A stretch of 6,243 nucleotides of DNA from an uncultured beta proteobacterium (GTDB lineage Bacteria > Pseudomonadota > Gammaproteobacteria > Burkholderiales > Burkholderiaceae_B), in NCBI GenBank assembly GCA_903929925.1, contig CAIYWO010000394.1, positions 1-6,243 on the forward strand, written 5' to 3'. The notes beneath the pieces are model-generated. The model was not told the origin of the DNA. It ran no database searches and saw nothing but the letters and a program-made list of their open reading frames with translations. Position 1 is the first letter of the stretch; each line of letters begins with the position of its first letter. The translations under genes and the position numbers were made by a program. Below are positions 1 through 4,514 of this stretch, one piece after another.

Positions 1-6
1 ATTTTT

Positions 7-82
<76 letters not shown>

Positions 83-108
83 GTTAAAGCGAAGAATGCA
101 TTAGTCCT

Positions 109-184
109 GTCCCCTTCGTCTAGAGGCCTAGGACATCACCCATACACGGTGAGTACAGGGGTTCGAATCCCCTAGGGGACGCCA
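109..184 (+). tRNA. tRNA-Glu body with altered anticodon loop (reads TAC instead of TTC)
   Basis: The 76-nt cloverleaf has the acceptor GTCCCCT (109-115) paired with AGGGGAC (174-180), discriminator G181 and encoded CCA (182-184). The whole body is that of bacterial tRNA-Glu. The anticodon stem TCACC (136-140) pairs with GGTGA (148-152), but the 7-nt loop is CATACAC where family members have CTTTCAC. Two loop bases therefore differ. Position 33, almost always U, is A142. The middle anticodon base 35 is A144, which gives anticodon UAC, a valine anticodon, on a glutamate body. Discriminator G rather than A argues against efficient charging by ValRS, and loss of U35 removes a known GluRS determinant. 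It may be a decayed tRNA, a tRNA with an altered role, or a base-calling/assembly error. Annotation software may label it tRNA-Val(TAC). Confidence 0.85.
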
Positions 185-219
185 GTTTTCTGGTTCGTTT
201 AGTAGGTAGTAACCGCTGC

Positions 220-296
220 GGAGCGGTAGTTCAGTTGGTTAGAATACCGGCCTGTCACGCCGGGGGTCGCGGGTTCGAGTCCCGTCCGCTCCGCCA
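220..296 (+). tRNA. tRNA-Asp (anticodon GTC)
   Basis: The 77-nt cloverleaf has the acceptor GGAGCGG (220-226) paired with CCGCTCC (286-292), discriminator G293 and encoded CCA (294-296). The anticodon stem CCGGC (247-251) pairs with GCCGG (259-263), and the loop CTGTCAC has U33 at 253 and anticodon GTC at 254-256. All expected features are intact, so the gene should be functional. Its last 15 bases plus two flanking bases recur exactly at 834-850, which marks this gene as a likely integration target. Confidence 0.97.
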
Positions 297-298
297 AG
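282..298 (+). repeat. Putative attachment site (left), 3' end of tRNA-Asp
   Basis: The sequence CCGTCCGCTCCGCCAAG covers the 3' T-arm and acceptor strand, the CCA end and two bases beyond the tRNA. An identical 17-bp copy in the same orientation lies at 834-850. Perfect duplication of a tRNA 3' end is the normal product of tyrosine-recombinase integration at a tRNA gene. That is family knowledge; no recombinase gene is visible in the window. The copy at 282-298 keeps the tRNA intact. Confidence 0.7.
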
Positions 299-313
299 TA
301 GTCAATAAATATG

Positions 314-336
314 CGCCTTTCGGGGCGATTTTTATT
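314..336 (+). terminator. Rho-independent terminator of the tRNA cluster
   Basis: The hairpin CGCCT (314-318) with GGGCG (323-327) closes on a TTCG tetraloop. The stem is four Watson-Crick pairs plus one T-G pair, followed by ATTTTTATT. It sits 17 bases beyond the tRNA-Asp CCA end, as expected for the end of a tRNA transcript. Confidence 0.8.
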
Positions 337-340
337 CCTA

Positions 341-380
341 CATACCCAAAAGCATACCCCACCGTACCTCCACCCCCGTA
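341..380. repeat. Short phased repeats, possible recombinase arm sites
   Basis: On the + strand CATACCC (341-347), CATACCCC (353-360) and GTACCTCC (364-371) follow one another at 11-12 bp spacing, about one helical turn; CCCCGTA follows at 374-380. On the minus strand these read as G-rich TGGGGTATG-type units. Similar G-rich repeats are often found next to tRNA-integrated P4-like elements, where integrase or excisionase binds. The assignment is by resemblance only; other DNA-binding proteins could use them. Confidence 0.35.
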
Positions 381-444
381 AATCGACGGCCTCGTTGTGT
401 AGACCTATGCGCTGTATTTTGCTCAAACAATGCTGCTCGGGAGT

Positions 445-468
445 TAAAAAGCCAGCCGAAGGTGGCTA
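445..468 (-). terminator. Rho-independent terminator after the peptide gene
   Basis: Read on the minus strand, AGCCA (467-463) pairs with TGGCT (454-450). Two further C-G pairs close a TTC loop with one bulged C, and a run of five T's follows (450-446). It lies about 33 bases after the stop codon of the 39-codon peptide gene and would end a transcript of roughly 245 nt from the promoter at 697-726. Confidence 0.65.
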
Positions 469-479
469 GTACCCCCAGT

Positions 480-506
480 GGGTTACCGTCGCAGCAGGAG
501 CTAACA
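480..506. repeat. 27-bp direct repeat, copy A
   Basis: Positions 480-506 match 639-665 with a single mismatch (T489 against G648), same orientation, 159 bp apart. Weaker similarity continues past the right end once a 6-7 base insertion in copy B is allowed. On the minus strand the repeat begins with the last Cys codon and the TAG stop of the peptide gene and continues into its 3' flank. Confidence 0.9.
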
Positions 507-620
507 AAAGCATCCAACGAGAGTAAAGTACGTACGTACCGCCTGCGCACTACCCGCAGCCTGCTCCAGCGCATCATCAGAGACATCCAGCACAACAACT
601 TCATCAAGTTCAATGTTCAT
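501..620 (-). CDS. Short peptide, candidate ribosomally made peptide precursor
   Basis: The ATG at 620 is followed by 39 codons and TAG at 503-501. A Shine-Dalgarno GGAG (minus strand, 630-627) lies six bases before the start. A promoter with a perfect -35 lies about 75 bases further up, and a terminator follows the stop. The first 23 residues are acidic and begin MNIELDE. They end LDVSDDALEQAAG, which resembles the double-glycine-type leaders of peptides exported by C39-peptidase ABC transporters (an L-S/D-D-x-x-L-E-x-x-A-G pattern). The remaining 16 residues start at S24 and end TYFTLVGCFC, with Cys at 37 and 39. A tandem triple GTAC (528-539) lies in codons 28-31. No modification enzyme, protease or exporter is encoded in the window except the upstream glycosyltransferase. 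The reading frame and signals are seen directly; the precursor role is inference. It could also be a small regulatory or toxin-like peptide. Confidence 0.5.
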   Translation of the reverse strand: MNIELDEVVVLDVSDDALEQAAGSAQAVRTYFTLVGCFC

Positions 621-626
621 AGCAGA

Positions 627-630
627 CTCC
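627..630 (-). promoter_or_regulatory. Shine-Dalgarno of the 39-codon peptide gene
   Basis: GGAG in the context TTGGAG lies six bases before the ATG at 620. It decides the start and is the main reason to accept so short a gene. Confidence 0.6.
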
Positions 631-638
631 AAGGTCTA

Positions 639-665
639 GGGTTACCGGCGCAGCAGGAGCTAACA
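639..665. repeat. 27-bp direct repeat, copy B
   Basis: This is the second copy of the repeat at 480-506, with one mismatch. On the minus strand it lies upstream of the peptide gene's Shine-Dalgarno sequence. Read in the matching frame it preserves TGT TAG, preceded by the codons AAT GCC TTT CAC TGG after a TAA. This looks like the 3' end of an earlier, decayed peptide gene (ending AFHWC, compared with VGCFC in the intact one). The peptide gene with its ribosome-binding site lies exactly between the two copies. Confidence 0.9.
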
Positions 666-696
666 CCAGTGAAAGGCATTTTAAGAATGCACCATG

Positions 697-726
697 TTTA
701 TAATCTCGGCGCTGAATGGGTGTCAA
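697..726 (-). promoter_or_regulatory. Sigma-70 promoter upstream of the peptide gene
   Basis: On the minus strand a perfect -35 TTGACA (726-721) is followed after 18 bases by TATAAA (702-697), five of six matches to the -10 consensus. It overlaps the last codons and stop of the glycosyltransferase gene, so the peptide gene can be transcribed on its own as well as by read-through. Initiation near 690 is predicted. Confidence 0.6.
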
Positions 727-1783
727 CCATTGTTGGCGTTATCTGTGTGTGACTGCGAGTGTTGGCTAAACCCCCTGAGACACCCTCAAAAATTGAGATG
801 CCTGAGCCATCACTTCGTTGCGGAGGATGCCGACCGTCCGCTCCGCCAAGCACCTCAGCACAAGCCTGTGCCACATCTTCAACTTGTACCCTGCTTATCT
901 CCAGAGAATCATCCCTGGGTGTCACGTATCTTGTATACGATCGGTCCCAGAACCATTCTGGATTAGGCTCATGCAACACTGTCACATAGGGCACACAGGC
1001 CAACTGAGCCAGATGGCTCGGACCGCAATCATTCGCCACGACCAACCGCGCCCCGGACATCAGCCGACATAGCTCACCGAGCGGGCGATTTTCAAAAATC
1101 ACAATATCTGAGCGAGCTAAGCTCTTAATCACTGCTGCCTCGGCACTTTCATCCGGGCCAAGAACAAACCCAAAGCGAGTGTCAGGCGTGAGCTGGGCTT
1201 TCAACACATCACACAATGCTAAAAAGGACTCGACCGGCCAACGTTTGTAAGGTCCTGCGCCTCCACCGGGAATCATCACCACCAAACCGGACGGCAAGTC
1301 TGCCGAGGGGGCCACTGAAAGCGCCTCGATGCAGTTCTTTGCGGCAGTTTCGGGATCAAACGGCGAGAGCTCGCCAAGTAAGCGCATATTTGATAACCCC
1401 ATGTATTCAGACCAATCTTTTTTATGTCGATGGGTCCAAATAAAATCAGTAAGCCGCGCATTAGTAAAGCCGAGTCGATACTTCGGTCGGCGCAAAATAC
1501 CCACTGCCCCGTAGCGCTCACTCGCGAAATGCAAGGCCACCATCAGATCGGTGCCAGGGGTCACACACTTAAATTGCTCAGCAAACCCTTGCGCATTCAC
1601 AAAGCGCTTCACCCAAGGCAAGGTCTCATAGTGCTTATGTAGCGGATCCGTTCCGACCACGGTGATTTCGCAGTTGGGCCACAGCTGATGCATTTGGTAA
1701 AGCACCGGGTAAGACACGAGCTGAGTGCCCCAAAACCGCATGCTCCGAATAAAAACAGTAGCTTTCTGGACGGATACGTTCAT
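698..1783 (-). CDS. Family 9 glycosyltransferase (heptosyltransferase-like), altered C terminus
   Basis: This 361-residue protein has the two Rossmann-like halves of ADP-heptose:LPS heptosyltransferases. The N-terminal half begins with VFIRSMRFWGTQLVSYPVL (residues 10-28), which aligns with the start of WaaC. The C-terminal half has IPGGGAGPYKRWP (171-183), including the K-R-W nucleotide-sugar site, and NDCGPSHLAQLACVP (251-265), matching the D-x-G-x-x-H-x-A signature. Members normally transfer heptose or a related sugar to lipopolysaccharide at the inner face of the cytoplasmic membrane. The residue aligned with the catalytic Asp13 of WaaC is Thr20, so the reaction or mechanism may differ. 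Residues 315-361 are low-complexity and polar, do not look like the family, and begin at the duplicated tRNA-Asp sequence, suggesting that an insertion replaced the original end. The start ATG has only a weak ribosome-binding site. No LPS genes are adjacent, and the substrate is unknown. Confidence 0.85.
   Translation of the reverse strand: MNVSVQKATVFIRSMRFWGTQLVSYPVLYQMHQLWPNCEITVVGTDPLHKHYETLPWVKRFVNAQGFAEQFKCVTPGTDLMVALHFASERYGAVGILRRPKYRLGFTNARLTDFIWTHRHKKDWSEYMGLSNMRLLGELSPFDPETAAKNCIEALSVAPSADLPSGLVVMIPGGGAGPYKRWPVESFLALCDVLKAQLTPDTRFGFVLGPDESAEAAVIKSLARSDIVIFENRPLGELCRLMSGARLVVANDCGPSHLAQLACVPYVTVLHEPNPEWFWDRSYTRYVTPRDDSLEISRVQVEDVAQACAEVLGGADGRHPPQRSDGSGISIFEGVSGGLANTRSHTQITPTMVDTHSAPRL
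785..797. repeat. Small inverted repeat inside the glycosyltransferase 3' extension
   Basis: CTCAA (785-789) and TTGAG (793-797) form a 5-bp stem around AAA. It lies in the part of the gene that seems to come from the inserted segment. It lacks a T-run long enough to call a terminator. Confidence 0.35.
834..850 (+). repeat. Putative attachment site (right), duplicated tRNA-Asp 3' end
   Basis: This is an exact 17-bp copy of 282-298 in direct orientation, 552 bp away. It falls inside the 3' part of the minus-strand glycosyltransferase gene, over codons 312-317 (LGGADG), exactly where family 9 glycosyltransferase homology fades. A chance 17-bp match to a tRNA 3' end in 6 kb is very unlikely. 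The segment between the two copies is therefore read as an inserted element or the remnant of one. Confidence 0.65.
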
Positions 1784-1805
1784 ACGTTTACTTATCTATA
1801 CTTTT

Positions 1806-1845
1806 GGCAGAATTATGTTTGCGCTATTGGAGCATTATTTCTGCC
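1806..1845. promoter_or_regulatory. Inverted repeat in the divergent intergenic region, first arm pair
   Basis: GGCAGAA (1806-1812) and TTCTGCC (1839-1845) are perfect complements, and partial complementarity continues inward (TTATG against CATTA). The repeat lies in the 170-bp gap between the divergent glycosyltransferase and Bug-protein genes. It could be an operator for a dimeric regulator or a leader hairpin. Confidence 0.4.
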
Positions 1846-1851
1846 GTGGCG

Positions 1852-1871
1852 TTTGCCGCCACACCGGCAAA
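1852..1871. promoter_or_regulatory. Inverted repeat in the divergent intergenic region, second arm pair
   Basis: TTTGCCG (1852-1858) and CGGCAAA (1865-1871) form a perfect 7-bp stem around the loop CCACAC, just after the previous inverted repeat. A 10-bp palindrome TAGCGCGCTA lies further on at 1918-1927, close to the Bug-protein start. Their function cannot be told from sequence; a shared control region for the two divergent genes is plausible. Confidence 0.4.
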
Positions 1872-1917
1872 GGGCTACCTAGTGGTAATCTAATACCCAC
1901 AAATAATGTGCGCATCC

Positions 1918-1927
1918 TAGCGCGCTA
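1918..1927. promoter_or_regulatory. 10-bp palindrome upstream of the Bug-protein gene
   Basis: TAGCGCGCTA is perfectly self-complementary and lies 26 bases before the chosen ATG. It may be a protein-binding site or chance; no known operator is recognised. Confidence 0.25.
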
Positions 1928-1953
1928 AAGTCTTTCTTTATCTGGTGGATGAC

Positions 1954-2925
1954 ATGCTACTGAAAAAACTCCTGATTACAGCTCTGACCGGTCTGGCCTG
2001 CGTGGTTGCGGGTGGGGTGCAAGCCCAAGGCGACTATCCCAACAAGCCCGTCAAAATCATCGTCCCATTCCCGCCGGGACAAGCGACTGATATCGTGGCA
2101 CGCTTATTGGCCGATGGTCTGACAAAGGTTTGGGGCCAACAAGTCATCGTTGACAACCGCGCCAGCACAATCGCCGGCATGCTCGCAGGTAAAACAGCGC
2201 CAAATGATGGCTACACATTGACGTTTGGCACGAGTGGCTCAATCGGGGTCAACCCAAGCTTGTATTCAAAGCTGCCCTACGATCCCCAAAAAGACTTTGT
2301 GATGGTTAACGGTGTGTTTATCGTGCCCTTAATGATCATTGCTCACCCCTCTTCACCCTTTAATACGCTCGGCGAACTCATTGCTGGGGCAAAGAAAGAT
2401 CCCAATGCACTGAACGTTGGTTATGCCGGCGTAGGCACCTCGCAGCACTTAACAGGTGAGTTATTTAAGAGCACTGCCGGTATTGAATTCACCGGTGTAA
2501 CTTACAAAGGTAGCGGTCCTGCAATGACGGACCTGCTCGGCGGGCAAATTACACTCTCCGTCGATAGCCTGGCCTCTGCTTTGCCACAAATTAAGGCCGG
2601 CAAGATCAAAGCGCTTGCAATGACCAGCGCAAAACGCGTACCGCAACTACCTGATGTACCGACTGTCGCCGAGCTTGGTTTCCCTGGCTTTGAAGGTAGT
2701 GGCTGGGGTGGTTTGATTGCACCAGCAGGCACACCACCTGCAATCGTCGCAAAAATTAGCGCTGACGTACGCAAGCTCGTTAATGACCCCGATTTCCAAA
2801 AGCGCATCATTGATCGCGGTGCGATTCCCGACCCGCGTGACGCGCAAGAGTGGACAAAGTTTGTCAATGCGGAAATTGTAAAGTGGGCTGCTGTGATCAA
2901 GCGCGCCAACATTAAGGTCGACTAA
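1954..2925 (+). CDS. Bug/TctC-family tripartite tricarboxylate transporter substrate-binding protein
   Basis: This 323-residue protein captures a small carboxylate or aromatic acid in the periplasm for a TTT-type transporter. Residues 1-24 form a signal peptide (MLLKKLLITALTGL..., ending VQA before Q25), with no lipobox Cys. The mature protein opens with the family signature YPNKPVKIIVPFPPGQATDI, the ligand-binding segment with the conserved P-F-x-P-G and Asp, and continues through a full-length Bug fold. The ligand cannot be told from sequence. I chose ATG 1954 because GGTGGA lies five bases upstream; a GTG at 1945 would add three residues. It is an orphan: no TctA or TctB membrane subunits are adjacent, as is common for Bug proteins in Burkholderiales. 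The next gene begins four bases after the stop, so the two are probably co-transcribed. Confidence 0.92.
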   Translation: MLLKKLLITALTGLACVVAGGVQAQGDYPNKPVKIIVPFPPGQATDIVARLLADGLTKVWGQQVIVDNRASTIAGMLAGKTAPNDGYTLTFGTSGSIGVNPSLYSKLPYDPQKDFVMVNGVFIVPLMIIAHPSSPFNTLGELIAGAKKDPNALNVGYAGVGTSQHLTGELFKSTAGIEFTGVTYKGSGPAMTDLLGGQITLSVDSLASALPQIKAGKIKALAMTSAKRVPQLPDVPTVAELGFPGFEGSGWGGLIAPAGTPPAIVAKISADVRKLVNDPDFQKRIIDRGAIPDPRDAQEWTKFVNAEIVKWAAVIKRANIKVD

Positions 2926-2929
2926 ATAA

Positions 2930-3808
2930 ATGAGCACTCAGCGCAACATGTACCGCGTACAACCTCTTTGGATGACAGCTTGTGCGATTGCTGCGCTGAC
3001 GCTCACCCCACTTTCGTATGGGTACGCTCCGCTCAACACAGACGACGCGGGCACCGTCGGACACAAGACGAACCAAGTCGAACTGTATGGCAACTTTGCA
3101 AAGGAGTACGGTTCAGCAGGCGATCAAGTCGATCCAACGAGCTCAACCGTGGATTATGAAGGTGGGGGTGCGGTAAGGTCCGTCCCGTTCACCTACACAC
3201 GAGGCATTACCGACGAGCTTGATGCGTTCGTCGGTGCTACCTATTACGGTAGTCCCAACGGCAGTTTCTCTCCAGTCACCAATTACTCTTTCGGTGTGAA
3301 GTGGCGATTCTATGGCGACGGGGAAACGGGCCTAAACTTTGCACTCAAGCCTCAAGTCATTCTTCCAGCAACAAACGCACAGCAGAACTACGGTGTCGGG
3401 AATGCCGCACTTAACTACGGGGTGACTGCGATTGCCTCGTACTTTTGGGAAGAGGCCGAGTTACACGCCAACGTAGCCTATCTGCGCGCGCCTTACAACA
3501 CGAGTCAGTCGGTTGGTTTCAGTAATGACCCCAACCGGACTAATCTCTATGCAGTCTCCGTGGCCCCCGTGTGGCGTGTCACACCTCAATTCAAGCTCGC
3601 TTTAGATGCAGGCATCAACACAAACCCCGTCGTCTCAGATCAATCACTGATCAACTACGGAATGGTGGCGGCTATTTATTCACCTGCAAAAACACTTGAT
3701 CTTGGACTTTCGTTTCAGCGCTATGCCGCAAATTTCGGAACCGTATTTTCTGGTTCTGGAGCGTATACAAATCGGATTCAAGCAGGCGTTACATGGCGCT
3801 TTGACTAA
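2930..3808 (+). CDS. Outer-membrane beta-barrel protein, MetA-pathway/transporter-like (PF13557-type)
   Basis: The 292-residue protein has an N-terminal signal (hydrophobic stretch about residues 13-28, likely cleavage near A33). The mature start APLNTDDAGTVGHKTNQVEL is typical of the family called putative MetA-pathway of phenol degradation. The rest consists of alternating hydrophobic/polar strands rich in Tyr, Gly and Asn, ending in TWRFD, with an aromatic next to the C terminus as in outer-membrane barrels. Such proteins are thought to form channels for hydrophobic or aromatic compounds; the substrate is unknown. It starts four bases after the Bug-protein stop, with an AAGG about 13 bases upstream and no closer Shine-Dalgarno, suggesting translational coupling. 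ATG 2948 is an alternative start. A strong terminator follows. Confidence 0.82.
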   Translation: MSTQRNMYRVQPLWMTACAIAALTLTPLSYGYAPLNTDDAGTVGHKTNQVELYGNFAKEYGSAGDQVDPTSSTVDYEGGGAVRSVPFTYTRGITDELDAFVGATYYGSPNGSFSPVTNYSFGVKWRFYGDGETGLNFALKPQVILPATNAQQNYGVGNAALNYGVTAIASYFWEEAELHANVAYLRAPYNTSQSVGFSNDPNRTNLYAVSVAPVWRVTPQFKLALDAGINTNPVVSDQSLINYGMVAAIYSPAKTLDLGLSFQRYAANFGTVFSGSGAYTNRIQAGVTWRFD

Positions 3809-3809
3809 G

Positions 3810-3848
3810 AAAAAAGCCACACCGAGCTGAACTCGGGTGGCTTTTTTT
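3810..3848. terminator. Bidirectional rho-independent terminator between convergent genes
   Basis: GCCAC-A-CCGAG (3816-3826) pairs with CTCGG-GTGGC (3832-3841) around CTGAA, ten pairs with one bulged A. It is flanked by six A's on the left and seven T's on the right, so it can stop transcription from the barrel gene on the + strand and the peroxiredoxin gene on the minus strand. Confidence 0.93.
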
Positions 3849-3861
3849 ACGGCCTGGCTAT

Positions 3862-4365
3862 TTAGATTGCTTTGAGCATCGAGGCAGCATCGCTGACTTC
3901 GTACTTGCCAGCAGCTTCAATATTCAAAACTTTAACGACGCCGTCAACAATGTACGCAGCATAACGTTGTGAACGCACACCCATACCACGGGCAGTGAGA
4001 TCAAGCTCAAGACCGAGCGCTTTTGTCCACTGCGCAGCACCGTCGCCCATCATACGGACTTTGCTACCTACTTTCTGATCGCGTCCCCAGGCGCCCATCA
4101 CGAACGCGTCATTGACCGCAACGCACCACACTTCGTCAACGCCCTTGGCCTTGATCGCATCGTGATGTTCAACATAGCTTGGCACGTGCTTGGCTGAGCA
4201 GGTCGGTGTGAATGCGCCAGGCAGCGCGAACATCAAAATCTTTTTGCCCTTAACCAGATCTGCAACCTGAAAGTTGTTCGGACCTAGCGTGCAGCCAGCC
4301 GTTTCGGTTTCAATGAATTCTGTGAGTGTTGCGTCGGGCACTCGATCGCCAACTTTGATTGTCAT
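3862..4365 (-). CDS. Prx5-type peroxiredoxin
   Basis: This 167-residue cytoplasmic thiol peroxidase has a complete Prx5/AhpE-like redoxin domain. The active-site segment PGAFTPTC (49-56) gives P-x-x-x-T-x-x-C with peroxidatic Cys56. Arg131 in RSQRYA supplies the second part of the active site. Other cysteines are at 25 and 81; neither is at the position of the human Prx5 resolving Cys, so glutaredoxin or another thiol probably reduces it. It removes hydrogen peroxide and alkyl hydroperoxides. Length is normal for proteobacterial members. An AGGAG seven bases before the ATG confirms the start. The gene converges on the barrel gene through the shared terminator and is 149 bp downstream of the universal stress protein gene, with a hairpin between them, so it probably has its own promoter. 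Confidence 0.95.
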   Translation of the reverse strand: MTIKVGDRVPDATLTEFIETETAGCTLGPNNFQVADLVKGKKILMFALPGAFTPTCSAKHVPSYVEHHDAIKAKGVDEVWCVAVNDAFVMGAWGRDQKVGSKVRMMGDGAAQWTKALGLELDLTARGMGVRSQRYAAYIVDGVVKVLNIEAAGKYEVSDAASMLKAI

Positions 4366-4464
4366 GAGCTCTCTCCTAGGGCGTCACGGGCAGCGAAGGC
4401 TGCCACACTTGAACCCAGCGTGATCGCTATCATAAGCTAGTCAGGCGAGAAATAAATAACCGAT

Positions 4465-4493
4465 CCCTCACGCATTCCCACATGCGTAGAGGG
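4465..4493. terminator. Strong hairpin after the universal stress protein gene, likely terminator
   Basis: CCCTC-ACGCAT (4465-4475) pairs with ATGCGT-A-GAGGG (4482-4493), eleven pairs with one bulged base. On the minus strand it is followed by an AT-rich stretch (TTATTTATTT) rather than a pure T-run. It lies 22 bases beyond the stop codon at 4515. On the + strand only TCTTGTTT follows. Confidence 0.6.
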
Positions 4494-4514
4494 GTCTTGT
4501 TTCACCCCATAAAC

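Larger units (their letters stand above)
299..833. mobile_element. Mini-element or deleted island remnant at tRNA-Asp
   Basis: This segment lies between the two 17-bp att-like repeats. It holds the tRNA terminator, a set of short phased repeats (341-380), two 27-bp direct repeats (480-506 and 639-665), a minus-strand peptide gene with its own promoter and terminator, and the last codons of the glycosyltransferase. No integrase, excisionase or transposase is encoded. It is either the scar of a larger island that lost its integrase, or a small non-autonomous element moved by an integrase encoded elsewhere. The borders rest only on the repeat pair. Confidence 0.5.

Noticed and set aside
365..374. 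TACCTCCACC identical to the 3' end of tRNA-Ala (72-81)
   Set aside because: Only 10 bp and without the flanking T-arm bases. Weak evidence for a second att site; may be chance or part of the phased repeats.
199..426. Minus-strand 75-residue frame containing RTGLEPATPGVTGRYSNQL
   Set aside because: This is the well-known antisense reading of tRNA-Asp, repeatedly misannotated as protein. There is no ribosome-binding site.
338..613. Minus-strand 91-residue frame overlapping the peptide gene
   Set aside because: It starts seven bases inside the peptide gene in a shifted frame, without its own ribosome-binding site, and runs through the terminator. Kept only as the possible product of a frame switch.
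462..752. Plus-strand 96-residue frame with the repeated motif GLP-S/A-QQELT
   Set aside because: The repetition comes from the 27-bp DNA repeat. The frame starts at GTG inside the minus-strand terminator and lies antisense to a unit with clear promoter, ribosome-binding site and terminator.
4366..4514. TATGAT upstream of the peroxiredoxin gene as a -10 box
   Set aside because: No convincing -35 element at suitable spacing, so the promoter is likely but not placed.
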